Shown here: piece by piece, positions 44,658-55,426 of the stretch
Layout: each line of letters starts with the position of its first letter
How positions within the stretch are numbered: the stretch's first letter is position 1
NCBI GenBank assembly: GCA_047967505.1
Contig: CM106538.1
DNA length: 64,000 nucleotides
Direction: 5' to 3' (one strand)
Origin: Dipteris shenzhenensis
Lineage: Eukaryota; Polypodiophyta; Polypodiopsida; Gleicheniales
Program-made: the position numbers and the translations under genes
The notes under the pieces: generated by a model
Told to the model about the DNA's origin: nothing
Seen by the model: the letters and a program-made list of their open reading frames with translations, nothing else
Database searches by the model: none

Positions 44658-44828
44658 ATGTGAGACGAAAGATTTTGATTTGACAACTAATATGAGATGA
44701 TAGATTTTGATTAGATCACTAATGTGAGACTGAAAGATTTCGATTAGTCAACTAATGTGAGACGAAAGATTTCTATTAGACAACTAATGTGAGACAAAAG
44801 ATTTCGATTAGACAACTAACATGAGACT
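44658..44828. repeat. 32-bp minisatellite, about five units
   Basis: Repeats of GTGAGACGAAAGATTTC(G/T)ATTAGACAACTAAT with small changes. A shorter pair, CTGAAGGAAAGGAG(T)CCTTTGAGATGTAATCT-like, precedes it at about 44490-44560. Confidence 0.9.
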
Positions 44829-44952
44829 TAAGAATGATAAGGTCGGGCTCAATGAACTCTCTTCTTATTTAAGTGCAGTGCAGACACAACTAAGAGCCCA
44901 TTATGAAATGTAGCCCCAAAACTCTGTACACCAATCCACCTACTGCGAATCT

Positions 44953-45105
44953 ATGGCATACCCAAAAGACTTTGGAATGCTTTTGTTCTATCTGAAAATG
45001 AGGTTGGATGACCTACTCACAGAAATAGACCCAGAGAAGAAGGAGAAAAATAGCTACAAGGAGGACATGCTTCAATGGTGGGTGTATCACTTGGAGTCGG
45101 CATAG
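44953..45105 (+). other. Short coding remnant
   Basis: A 50-codon frame MAYPKDFGMLLFYLKMRLDD followed by LLTEIDPEKKEKNSYKEDML and QWWV looks like real protein sequence but is too short to assign. It ends just before the truncated copia-3 LTR and could be the end of an exon. Confidence 0.3.
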
Positions 45106-45355
45106 ACGGTGAATATTAATTTCCACCACAAATGACTAATTGTACACTAGATTTAGTTGAAAATATAGAAACTCATTTAGGGTTAGGGTTAGGGCATCTA
45201 ACCCTTTCCTTTATAGCACTCTATTGGGTTAGTGCTACTCACATAGGATCACATGATGTTGAGCGTGATCTCTTAACACCTTCCCTCAAGATCAACATCC
45301 TTCCCTCAAGATGATGATTCTGGGGAATCAAAGAAGGACTGAACATTACATTCAA

Positions 45356-45850
45356 TCACACCCCTTTAATGGGAATGTCCTTCCTATGCGTCAAACCAAG
45401 AGCTAGTTGGTGTTTCTCGAATAGCTCTTTACCGAGTGGTTTGGTAAAGATATTTGCAACATTCTCTTTGCTATTACAAAGCTGTAGTGTGATGTCACCA
45501 AGTAACACTCTTTCTCTAATGAAGTGCTCTTTGACATCAATGTGCTTTGTCCTGGAGTGATATACTGGATTCTTGGCCAATGCTTGAGCCGATTGATTAT
45601 CATAGTATATTGTTGTTGGCTTTGACTCATCAAAGTAATCTGTTTCTGACAATAGTCTTTTGAGCCATATAGCCTCACATGCACTTGTAGTGAGTGCTCT
45701 ATATTTTTCTTCAGTTGAACACAAAGAAATAGTTGGTTGTTTGTTTGAAAACCATGATATAGCACCTTGACCAAGGAAAAATGCATATCCCTGTGTGGAT
45801 CTCCTGGTATCATGATCTGTAGCATAGTCATTGTCACAGTATCCATGCAA
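45356..45850 (-). pseudogene. copia-3 RNase H
   Basis: 164-codon frame with MHGYCDNDYATDHDTRRSTQ and [20 protein letters not shown], then [18 protein letters not shown]. It keeps the six codons missing in copia-1. The STEAEYRAL motif is STEEKYRAL here, altering a conserved acidic context. Confidence 0.9.
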
Positions 45851-46030
45851 CCTTGGATGACTTCCTGTGTATTCTATCCCAAACTATCTTGTACCTCTGA
45901 TGTATCTCAAGACTCTTTTGGCTGCATTCCAATGAGACTGTTTTGTATTTTCCATAAACTGTGCTAGTGAGCTTACTGCAAAACAAATATCTAGCCGTGT
46001 GATAGTTAGATATATAAGAGATTTGATGAG

Positions 46031-46642
46031 CTACCTGTAGTACCTATCATTGAATGTAGGCTTTTTTGAATCTTTAGTAAGTTTCAAACTCTGTTCCATG
46101 GGAATGGTTACAATCTTGCAATTTGCCATATGAAACTTCTTCAGGAGGCTGTCAACATACTTGAGCTGACTCATGAAAGTGCTGTTTGAATCTCTCCAGA
46201 ACTCAATTCCAAGACAATAGTGCATAAGTCCAAGATGTTTCATGTCAAACTCTGCAGATAAGTCTTGTTTTAACTTTCTGATGAAGCTATCCTTGCTTCC
46301 TGTCACAATCAGATCATCTATGTACAAAAGTGCAATAGTAATGTCTTCCCCTTGAACTTTATAGTAGAGAGTATGATCTACATTGGATTTCATGTATCCT
46401 AGATCAGCAAAATACTTGTCGATTTTGCTGTACCAACTTTTGGGTGCTTGCTTTAAGCCATAGAGACTCTTCTTGAGATGGCAAACCTTATTCTCCTTTC
46501 CTGGTTCAACATAACCTCCTGGTTGTTGCATGTAGACTTCCTCATCTAGGTAACCATTGAGCAATGCATTATTGACATCGAGCTGGTACACATTCCATCT
46601 ACTGAGTGTCGCTAGTGATATCAAGAATTGTATCGAATCCAT
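46031..46642 (-). pseudogene. copia-3 reverse transcriptase
   Basis: 203-codon frame starting MDSIQFLISLATLSRWNVYQ, with KKSLYGLKQAPKSWYSKIDK and the catalytic motif as YIDD (LLYIDDLIVTG). The upstream RT start (46650-46990) is readable but broken by stops. Confidence 0.9.
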
Positions 46643-47028
46643 CTTTGCTATTGGAGCATAAGTCTCATCATAGTCTTGACCATATTACTGTGCAAATCCT
46701 TTTGCAACTAGTCTGGCTTTGTATCTTTGAATACTTCCATCTGATTGTACTTCATTTTGTATACCCATTTATTTGCTATGGCCTTCTTTCCTAGTGGAAG
46801 GTCGCATAATTCTTAAGTATTATTATGATACAAAGAATCCATTTCTTCATTCATAGCAGTTTGCCATTCTGGCTTGTCTACTGCATCTTTGAAGTACACT
46901 AGCTCTTCTGTAGCCATGATGGTAGTCATAAGAGCATAGTTGGTGGTTTCAACCTGAATTGCTTTGCCTTTCTGAGCATATGTCAATTTGGTTGGAGGTT
47001 TGCTTTCCCTAGTAGACCGTCTGAGCTG

Positions 47029-47361
47029 CTATGGCTCTGCTTGGGGTGTTTTTGGCAATTCTTGCTCTTCTTCATCAACCATTTCTGTAGATGACTGTGA
47101 AGTCAATGCTTCTATGTCCTGTGTATTTGAGGTTTTCCATTCTGATTCCTCATCAAAGATTACATCTCTAGAGATAATGACCTTGCGGTTGATGGGACCA
47201 TACAACTTGTATGCTTTGCTTTCTTCACTGTAGCCAACCATGATGCATTTGCGTGACTTTGCAACAAATTTCCTGCGATGATCATCATGGATGTGGGCAT
47301 ATGATATGCAACCAAATATGTGGAGATGCCCAATGTGTGGCTTATGAGCGGTCATCACCAT
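47029..47361 (-). pseudogene. copia-3 integrase C-terminus and linker
   Basis: Contains KPHIGHLHIFGCISYAHIHD, KCIMVGYSEESKAYKLYGPI and NRKVIISRDVIFDEES, the standard copia integrase C-terminal region, followed by the Glu-rich linker to RT. Confidence 0.85.
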
Positions 47362-48640
47362 CTAAACTCTCTACTCACATTAGCTTGCATCAAACTATTA
47401 TAACAATGTCAGGACCGCAGGCTAGGATTAGCATTAAGCTAGAATTAGAAAGTAAGAATAATAGGAAATTAGACTATTAGAATTTTAGATTTTCTAGTTA
47501 TAATGCCATTCAAAATGGTAGTTTGCTTGCCATTGAATTATTATGATCTTGGCTCTGATGAGACAGGGATGAGACTAAGAAATTCTCCCAAGGCAACCAT
47601 CTAATTTCACATCATGGTTGGCTAGACGATGATGTATATGACCGCTTATGCTAGGCTAGGCTACCAGATAGGTGGGTGCTGACTGGAATATTTAATTGGG
47701 ACTTTGCATGTGCCACCACCCCTCCCCCCTCATCTCGACAAGGGGGTGCCAGTATCATGATTATCTGGTCATTAAAAAATCCACTGGTAGATTATGTGAT
47801 CATAGCATCTATAGGCACCCAACGTCCCACAAACTGACATAAGAAACAAAGGTGAAAAGAGTGGGAGGGTGGGAAGTCCTCCAACCTAGCTATATAAAGG
47901 CCTTAAGGGGAGAGAAACAATTTGCTGCACCTAGGAAAATCCCTCTCCTACCCCCTTCCATGCTCTCAAAGCCCCCTTCCACCCTTATGATGAATCTTCT
48001 ATTGCAACCCCGATGCCCCTTTTGCTTAATGCTGCCCAAGTCATGGCATCTATTATTTGCCTTGGTTGTCCATCCCATAGCACTCCACGAGCCATAGCCA
48101 TGACCAGGGTAGTTGCTAGATGGGCAACCAAGGGAAACAGTCTTAATGAGGGGCTTCTAGAAAAAGCTGGACAAAATAGGTGCCATGCAAAGGTGGAGAA
48201 CCAGCTTCTAGCATAGCACACAAGGCACGCCCTTCTTCTAAAACCCTTGTGGATCCGTCATTGGGCTACCATTCCAAAAGGGAATGGTCAAGCCAAGAGA
48301 TCGACAACTATGATTCAACAACAAAGACCCAGCCTATTTGGAAGGTCACCGGGCCTTTCCATGTCTATCTATTTCCCTTTTCTTGAAGGAAAGGGAAATG
48401 GAAGGCCAGAAGATGTTGGGCGTCTCTCATACCATCGTGACTCCATCAAGCCATCCATGGATAGCCAAGGTTTTTCCACCATCAAGGCTCATACCATTCC
48501 AAGTATTGAGCCAAGGAGCTAACAGCCCTTCTTTTGCATCTGAGAAAGCTTAGTAGGCTCGATGGCAAACTATTATATCCTGGTAAGAGAAGCACACTTT
48601 ATAGTGACTCACAAGATGATGTGTGTCATGGAGCTGAGAG
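47362..48640. other. Unassigned; possible promoter and short ORFs
   Basis: A TATA-like box (AGCTATATAAAGGCC, about 47889) is followed by short overlapping frames; the clearest contains MPLLLNAAQVMASIICLGCP and MTRVVARWATKGNSLNEGLL (48013-48216). It may be an LTR or host promoter region, but no repeat partner or family match was found. Confidence 0.3.
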
Positions 48641-48649
48641 TAATAATAT

Positions 48650-49342
48650 GTGCTTCCTTTACCTAGGTTGATTTCTTCTAGTGCCTTGAAGGAAGCTATG
48701 ATGAAGAAAGTTATGCTCAATTATGAGGTGCTTGTATTGTCCCCAGTTACTCATGGACCCTTGAGCATAGGGAGTTGTGCAAAATAAGGAATGTCGAGAG
48801 TCAGGACAACCAAACTCGGTATGATCATAGAGCTCAATGATGATGAGGCCGGCATGGCAGCTTCTTGGGCTTGCATGCAATTTAATATCCCTCATGTATT
48901 TTTTATTATTTTTAGTGCAACTCTCCTCACCAAAAACTCATGTCAACACATGGCAAGCAAAAACCAAGAGTAGGTAGAGTACTTGGAATCTTTATTCTAC
49001 CAGTATTTCAAGATAATGAAGCATGAAGTTGATATCATGCTTTTGCTAGGAGCACTCCTCGTTCCTACTTTGAAAGGTTTTGCTGACATCAATCCCGAAT
49101 ACATGGGGAAAAAGGTGCTAGAGATGGCCATTGAAGATTTACAAGATATGATTAAAAAGGGAGGGCACACGCCTGTTGCCAAATCCACCTCCAAGACCCC
49201 AAACGACAAGAAAAACACCTGGAAGACCCAAGCTCCACGTCCATATAGTTCTCTTTTTGTTGTCCTTGATGGAGAGTTGGGATGGTTTTTTGCTAATGAG
49301 GGTAGATGTTGTGAGTATATGGCCATGTTAGTTCTGTATTAG
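48650..49342 (+). pseudogene. Unrecognised ORF with two in-frame stops
   Basis: One frame of 231 codons starts MLPLPRLISSSALKEAMMKK. Stops at 48785 (TAA) and 48971 (TAG) do not change frame. Readable blocks: NYEVLVLSPVTHGPLSIGSC, KLGMIIELNDDEAGMAASWA, YLESLFYQYFKIMKHEVDIM and GALLVPTLKGFADINPEYMG, with a basic linker (SKTPNDKKNTWKTQ) before the end. No family recognised. It overlaps the start of the following minisatellite. Confidence 0.4.
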
Positions 49343-49815
49343 GATTAACTGCAAGCAGCACTAAAATAGTTCCAAGAACCAACGTGGTGGTTGCAAGGAA
49401 ATACATTTTTTCTTGGTTTAGGATTATTGGCAACCCGCATTAAAATAGAACCAGCGTAGTGGTTGCACACAAAAATACATTTTTCTTGGTTTTAGGATGA
49501 ACTACAAGTAGCACAAAAATAGCTCTAAGAACCAGTGCGGTGGTTGGAAGGAAATACATTTTTGTTGGTTTATAATTAACTTTTGCAACCCCCACTAAAA
49601 TAGAACTAGCGCGGTGGTTGCACAAGGGAACACATTTTCCTTTGTTTAGGATTAACTTTAACTTTATGGAGCCACCACACTAAATAAAACAGCATAGTTG
49701 TTGCGAGGAAATACATTTTCCTTGGTTTGGGATTTACCACAACCGGCACTACAAATAGAACCAACATAGTGGTTGCACAAGGAAATACATTTTCCTTTAC
49801 TTAGGATTAAGTTAC
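49335..49815. repeat. ~78-bp minisatellite, about six units
   Basis: Units share AGGATTAACT..., CACTAAAATAGAACCAGCG(T/C), GGTGGTTGCACAAGGAAATACATTTT and CTTGGTTT. Alternate units have an insert near TAGTTCCAAGAACCA, giving a two-unit higher-order pattern in the first half. Confidence 0.88.
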
Positions 49816-50600
49816 CACATAATCATATCATAAATGGGGTTTGTGTAGCACTGCTTGTAATGGGATTAGACCATATGTCTCCCAAAGGTTACTGTTGCTT
49901 ATATTGTTGAATTGCCTCTTGTGCTTGAATGCTAAATAGCCACATTACAACAAATCTACAAACACAAAACTCTTTTAGGAGGTTCATCATCAACAAAGCT
50001 CTCAATTGGATGGGGCTTCTGGGCAAGGGATTGCTGTGTTGAACATTGCCCTTCTTCAACGAAAAGAAGTGCACATGGGAATGGTCCGAGTCTAAAATTC
50101 TAAGGGGATTTACGCATATCATTTCTTTGTACCTCACCCATAATCTTTGAGTGTAGAAAATATGCTTGATTGACCCTATTTCCTTGCTCAATTGTATGCA
50201 ATAGTGCAAAATTATCTTTTGACATGTAATCTATCTTGACGAGTAGCATCTCCTATGGTATGAAGTGCTTTGATTACAATCACTTAGTTGTAGAGGCATG
50301 GATCATGTGGACAGTCAGATCTAATTGGCTAATCATGGGGGGCAAATTTTGGAAACGCTCCTGGAACAATAGGAGAGACTCCACATCAACGTGGCTACAT
50401 GCCATGCATTGGTCAAAGCACATGGAATACATGGCATGTTACATTTGGATCAATTGGATTAGTTGACTACTTTTATCAAGGTGGTTATGGATTTGTGTGG
50501 CCTCCTTATACCGTCATTGAGCTTCAAGCTTCTCCTTCTTGTCCTAACTCTCAAAGAGAGCCGCATACAGAGGCTTTGGCTAGTTCTAGTATTGTGTCTA
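49816..50600. other. No firmly supported gene
   Basis: A minus frame 49889-50209 (RYKEMICVNPLRILDSDHSH, then SPIQLRALLMMNLLKEFCVC) has protein-like composition but is not recognised. Nothing else stands out. Confidence 0.3.
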
Positions 50601-50639
50601 GTCTATAAGCAGCTATTCACCGTGTCAGGGTCAATCCTT

Positions 50640-50926
50640 ATGATGTGAACTGCAACAAACACAGTCCAAGTGCATGGTAATTTAGGTCTTTAGATAGACT
50701 CCTAAGTTGATATCAATAAAAGTTCAATCTCTCGGTACATTGAGTCACAAATCTCGTTCCGTAATTAAGCAATTGCATGTACATGAGGAACGATTTAATC
50801 TCGTTCTTGTTTTGTTTATGTCGAGTGTTTATTTGCTTTATTCTATATCACATGTGGAAGTTATATTGAGTGCATTCAAAATTCAGCAAGGTTTGCATGC
50901 TTGAAATTCCAACAAGTGGTATCAGA
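50640..50926 (+). mobile_element. copia LTR end with primer site
   Basis: The sequence ends GCTTGAAATTCCAACA followed by AG and TGGTATCAGAGT (50915-50926), the typical end of a plant copia LTR plus primer site. Its left limit could not be fixed, and no coding sequence of this element follows before 51 kb repeats, so it is a remnant. Confidence 0.65.
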
Positions 50927-51170
50927 GTAGTATGTAAAATAGTCGAACAATTCACGGATATGTTAGAGTTTAAATAGTTTGTCATTAACAAAAATGTAAT
51001 GCCCTTGATTGATCTAAATGAAACACCTATAGCAACAAGCTATCTAAAAGGGAATTGATTCTTTATTATCGAAATTCAAATTTTGTATAATTCACAAAAT
51101 TGCAACTCAAGAAAATATCATCACGTCAAACTTATGAGGTGCCTATTTCGAAACTATCCCAACACAAACC

Positions 51171-51336
51171 AATAGGTTAAGTAAATATACTTAGTCTACC
51201 TTGCATATAGAATACTATGAAATATAAGCACTCTTTGATACCACTAGATTAGTAATAGGTTAAGTAAATATACTTAGTCTACCTTGCGTATAGAATACTA
51301 TGAAATATAAGCACTCTTTGATGCCACTGCATAAGT
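51171..51336. repeat. 83-bp direct tandem duplication
   Basis: AATAGGTTAAGTAAATATAC at 51171 and again at 51254, with nearly identical sequence between. Confidence 0.9.
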
Positions 51337-51720
51337 TGTCTATCCCAAACTCTCAATAATAGCTAGAAAGTCTTATGAGTAATGTACTTCATCTATCTTA
51401 CTATAGCATCTTACTTTATGTGAATATCATAGTTGATTTTATTGTTTTTCAAAATTCAGGTAATAACTTGCTTAGCCTACTTACCATCTTAGAAAGCATG
51501 AGCCATTTCATTGATAGTTATCATAGAATTATGCCCAAATCAATTGACCAGCTTAATGTCATATAATTGCTCCAACCTTGTATTGGATCATAGTACCCTA
51601 TTAGTGTTTGGCAACTCATTAAATAAACATACACATTCCTTATCTTTGTAATCTATGTTGAGCTAAAGTGGGATGAGCTATCATAGAAGGACTTGGATGC
51701 TATGGCAACTTGCATTGGAT

Positions 51721-51842
51721 TTGGAAACAACACGTTTCCAATTTCTAAAACTCTAGAGATGGGAGAAGAGGCTCCAAGAAATTGGAAACAACATGTTTCC
51801 AAGTTCTAAAACTCTAGAGATGGAAGAAGAGGCTCCAAGAAA
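51721..51842. repeat. 61-bp direct tandem duplication
   Basis: TTGGAAACAACACGTTTCC at 51721 and TTGGAAACAACATGTTTCC at 51782, followed by AACTCTAGAGATGG(G/A)AG in both. Confidence 0.9.
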
Positions 51843-51922
51843 TATGGATGTTGAGTAGAGTATTGAGGATGAATGCTTTCTCAAAGATGCTAGCACATTT
51901 AATAAAAAGAGAGATGAGAATT

Positions 51923-52232
51923 AAGAAGGCATCGCTATGGTATAGGGAGGTCAATGTCAATCATATCAATCACCTAAATGAGGCCACATGGAGTCATTGG
52001 GTGTTTTTTATGACAAGTTGGAAGCCTAGCTGGCAAATCCTAACTCGATATATTTTAGGTTGATAAAGGCACTTCTTAAGAAGGCATCGCTATGGTATAG
52101 GGAGGTCAATGTCAATCATATCAATCACCTAAATGAGGCCACATGGAGTCTTTGGGTGTTTTTTATGACAAGTTGGAAGCCTAGTTGGCAAATCCTAACT
52201 CGATATATTTTAGGTTGATAAAGGCACTTCTT
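51923..52232. repeat. 155-bp direct tandem duplication
   Basis: AAGAAGGCATCGCTATGGTA at 51923 and again at 52078, with about two differences by eye. The first copy lies in a short plus frame (KASLWYREVNVNHINHLNEA) ending at a stop, which the duplication repeats. Recent event. Confidence 0.92.
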
Positions 52233-52629
52233 ATTTTCTGGAGTGTAGTTGCAAGCTCAGGGATGAATTAGGTTTGAAAACTTTCACCAAGGCCTAGGTG
52301 TGAAAGTTCAAGGGGGACTAGAGTTGTAGGTTAAAGCTATGGCCAAGTCACATGAGGAAATTAGTGTTTAGAATTGAGTTTAGGTTTCCAAGGAGGTTTC
52401 CATCATGGCAATGTAGTCTTCACAAAGAAGAGATTGTGAAGAGTGTTAGGAGTGGGAGACTCTATTAAGAAAGGTGCAACGAGAAGGGGCGCCTTTCCCA
52501 TAACTACTAGTAGCAAAAGCTTTTAGGGATCCTTTGTACTATCCTACAAAGGCGGTTGAGGACATGAAGGGTTCCAACAACTACATGACAACATGAGGGT
52601 GGGAATCTTTTACTTACTACAAAGGAAAG

Positions 52630-52711
52630 CGGCAACTTGCCCACTACTACAAGTAGCAAGGTGCTACAAGCGGTAACTTGCCCACTACTACAAGTAGCAA
52701 GGTGTCTATAC
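52630..52711. repeat. 41-bp direct tandem duplication
   Basis: CGG(C/T)AACTTGCCCACTACTA at 52630 and 52671, each followed by CAAGTAGCAAGGTG. Confidence 0.9.
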
Positions 52712-53570
52712 AAATTGCATATAAAATCTTGACCAAGAATTGATGAAGCACTGTAGCACGTACACACCGAAGTAAAAATCAACACATTCTACACCCAAAT
52801 TCCATATTCAAGGAGATACAAAGTGGTCCCTTTGCCTTTGAATGGGGTCCATCCTTGATCTAACTTGGAGATGTTATTAAGCCTTCCACTAATATGGACC
52901 TTCGGTCATCATAAACCAAAGTTAGTCATCATGTGCACTCATCTCTGCTGGAACGTGGGGGAGAATAGATGCATTGTGGTGGCAAGAGGAGTGAGAACAC
53001 AAAAGATTAGCAATGGGTGTTCTCTTGATTTAAGAGGGAAGTCCCTCTTTTATAGAATGGGAGAGAGGGTGGCCTAAATCAATGGCACCTCTCCTACATC
53101 AATGGAGGTAAATCCTAAACCATAGGAACTCCACAATCATAGGCACCACCCCATGTGGGGGCCTTTGCATTACATCATCACCTATGTCATGGCGTATGGC
53201 ACTAAGTGTGCCTCTTCTACACACACACACACACACACACAAAACCATATGACTGCTAGTGGATGCACACATGCTCCTAGCAAGCCCTTGATCACACATA
53301 TCCCAACATACCCCCTCTCAAGGGTTTGCCTCATGCTATGTCAAAGGATACATCTAGTCACATAATTTCTCATGCCATCTCATGGTGGTCAAGGATAAAT
53401 CTATGGCTAGGATCTCATGCTAGCAAAGGTGCCCAAGGGTCAAGGTTTACAAAAATGGGATAGACCCCTCCAAAATGGTTATCTCCCTTGCATGTACAAG
53501 GATGAATCTTAGGCCTTTATGTGGACCTAGTTTCTCATTTCTACAAGAGGTACCATGGGGGTAAACACAT

Positions 53571-53742
53571 ATCACATGGCCTACATCATATGGTGACCAG
53601 AGGTGATTTACAAAATACAAAACACATAACATTCTTTTTGGAGTACTATTCCAGGCATCACATGGCCTACATCATATGGTGACCAGAGGTGATTTACAAA
53701 ATACAAAACACATAACATTCTTTTTGGAGTACTATTCCAGGC
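53571..53742. repeat. 86-bp direct tandem duplication
   Basis: ATCACATGGCCTACATCATA at 53571 and again at 53657, essentially identical over the unit, inside the small LTR element. Confidence 0.92.
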
Positions 53743-53945
53743 AGAGAACGTCAAAATTTGACCAAGTGATGATAAATAAAGTTCAAAAGACAAAGTGCTC
53801 AAAAGGCATAGTCTTTATCTTCTACCACAAAGTTTGATTCTTCATTTGTTGATGGAGTCTTTCCTTCAGCAAGATTTCCTTTGTTGTTGATGCAGCTCTT
53901 CTTCACATGAAATGCTTCATTCTCTTGGGAGTCATTCCTCTCTTC

Positions 53946-54167
53946 TTAGGCTTGTCTCTTGGAGAGCAGCTGTAGAGAAAACCTTTTTAGGTGGCAATAC
54001 TCCATAGTATGATTGGGTACTCCACAGAAGGCACATATCTTTTTCTTGGTGTTCACCTTGATGAAATATTCACCATTACAGGGCTTTACTCTCATTCTTG
54101 GCCTCTTTTGGAATGCTTTCCTCTGAGATACATAGTCAATGTCAGAGGAACTATATGATGAAGGCAT
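53946..54167 (-). CDS. Zinc-knuckle ORF of the second small LTR element
   Basis: 73 codons with KKKICAFCGVPNHTMEYCHL: CAFC-GVPN-H-TMEY-C is CX2CX4HX4C. It is preceded by a basic region (RKAFQKRPRMRVKPCNGEYF). As in the 15.8-kb element, this is the only recognisable coding feature; it is likely a gag nucleocapsid remnant kept by a non-autonomous element. Confidence 0.6.
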   Translation of the reverse strand: MPSSYSSSDIDYVSQRKAFQKRPRMRVKPCNGEYFIKVNTKKKICAFCGVPNHTMEYCHLKRFSLQLLSKRQA

Positions 54168-54454
54168 ATTGGGAAGGTCTTACCACTAATGTGGCAGTGT
54201 CCAGTCCCTTACAAAGAAGTCTCCTTCTCCACAAGTATAATTGGTTGGAGAGAGAGTTAAATACCCCAAACTCTTAGCATAAAGGAAATTCTAGGCACCA
54301 CCCCATGTGGGGGCCTTTGCATTACATCATCACCTATGTCATGGCCTATGGCATTAAGTGTGCCTCTTCTACACACACACACAACCATGTGACTGCTAGT
54401 GGATGCACACATGCTCCTAGCAAGCCCTTGATCACACATATCCCAACAATCTCC

Positions 54455-55300
54455 ACTCTCCAAACCAAAGTTGGATTATCATGTCATCTCATGACCACAT
54501 TCAAGTCAACTACAAACTAACGTTGGGCTATCCTGTTTGTATAGGGTTTGCAGTTATGATATCTAGCCATGCTTATTCTAAAGCAGACGTGGGTTAGTGT
54601 CAACTCTAAGCTAGAGTTGGGTTTTATGTCCACTCATTATGGTCAACAAGCAAAGTACTTTTTTGTCTCGCATCTCTCCCTCTACTTGTTTGTCTATTTG
54701 TGGAAGGGTAGTGTTGGGGTTGCATTTGAGGGGTGCGATCATCTGATGTGAATTCCATTTGTGATCTGAGGCAAAACCTTGGGTACTCTGAACCAAGTTG
54801 GGTATCATGTCCATTCATGTACCAAAGTTGAGTTATTATGTGCACTCATGTTTGCTCCATTCATGTCCATTCATGTACCAAAGTTGAGTTAATATGTGCA
54901 CTCGTGTTTGCTCCAAACCCGAGCGAAGTTATCACGATCTGAGTGAAGCTATCATGGTAAAACTCAAGAGCTACCACGTTTGCACATGTTCGCTCCGAAC
55001 CAGAGTTGGGTTATGAGGTTGATTCATGTGGGTTGATGAACTAGAGGGCATCACGTCCTCTCAAGCAAGTCCTTTTTTGCCTGGTCAACTTGCTTGCTCA
55101 AGTGAACTGGGGCTTGTCCACGTTGGACCAAAGTTGGGTTAGCAAGTGTCCACTCTGAATGAGAGCCGGGTGATGATGGCCACGGGGCTCCGAAGGTCAT
55201 GTTGACAGGCGCAAACCAAGGTTGGGTTGTGATGTGAGCACTCAAGTGAGAGGTGGGTTATGATGTGATGGTCTAACAAGCAAGTACTTAAATGTCTCAA
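54455..55300. repeat. Degenerate AAAGTTGGGTTAT...GTGCACTCATG repeats upstream of FKBP42
   Basis: At least eight diverged copies of a phrase like ACCAAAGTTGGGTTATCATG with TGTCCACTCATG, e.g. near 54465, 54610, 54795, 54825, 54885, 55005, 55128 and 55215; one more lies at about 52912, on the other side of the LTR insertion. This is the 5' flank of the FKBP42 exons, so it may be part of its promoter or an old tandem array. Confidence 0.6.
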
Positions 55301-55426
55301 GAGAGTAATGTGGATTGAAGATGCTCTGTGAGCTTGTGTTGCAGCCATGGCTCTCTGACCTTTCATCTTCATCCTCCTCTTGCCTAACTCCCTTCCCCCT
55401 TAGCATCCATTGCTCTGCAATTCACC

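Larger units (their letters stand above)
45124..47346 (-). mobile_element. copia-3: 3' half with truncated LTR
   Basis: Minus-strand order from right: integrase C-terminus and linker (47029-47361), RT (46031-46800), RNase H (45356-45850), polypurine tract, then a 3' LTR remnant 45124-45278 with TTTAGGGTTAGGGTTAGGGC. It is closely related to copia-1 throughout. The LTR is cut at 45124 and the 5' side at about 47346, inside integrase, so gag, the integrase core and the 5' LTR are missing. Confidence 0.9.
52946..54448 (-). mobile_element. Second small LTR element (minus), TSD ATCTC
   Basis: Bounded by a perfect 5-bp duplication ATCTC (52941-52945, 54449-54453). The 3' LTR is 52946-53308 in plus coordinates: TGTTGGGATATGTG... 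to ...CCAGCA on the minus strand, with an AC/GT microsatellite and TATAAAAGAGGG. The 5' LTR (about 54242-54448) is shortened and its primer site is gone. A polypurine tract TTGAGAGGGGGTA abuts the 3' LTR. The interior shares a block with the 15.8-kb element (CTGGTCACC...ATGATGTAGGCCATGTG) and encodes a zinc knuckle. Same family, older and rearranged. Its flanks belong to a repeated AAAGTTGGGTTAT motif region. Confidence 0.85.

Noticed and set aside
49335-49815. CRISPR array from regularly repeated units
   Set aside because: Units are contiguous and homologous throughout with no unique spacers; this is plant DNA with a minisatellite.
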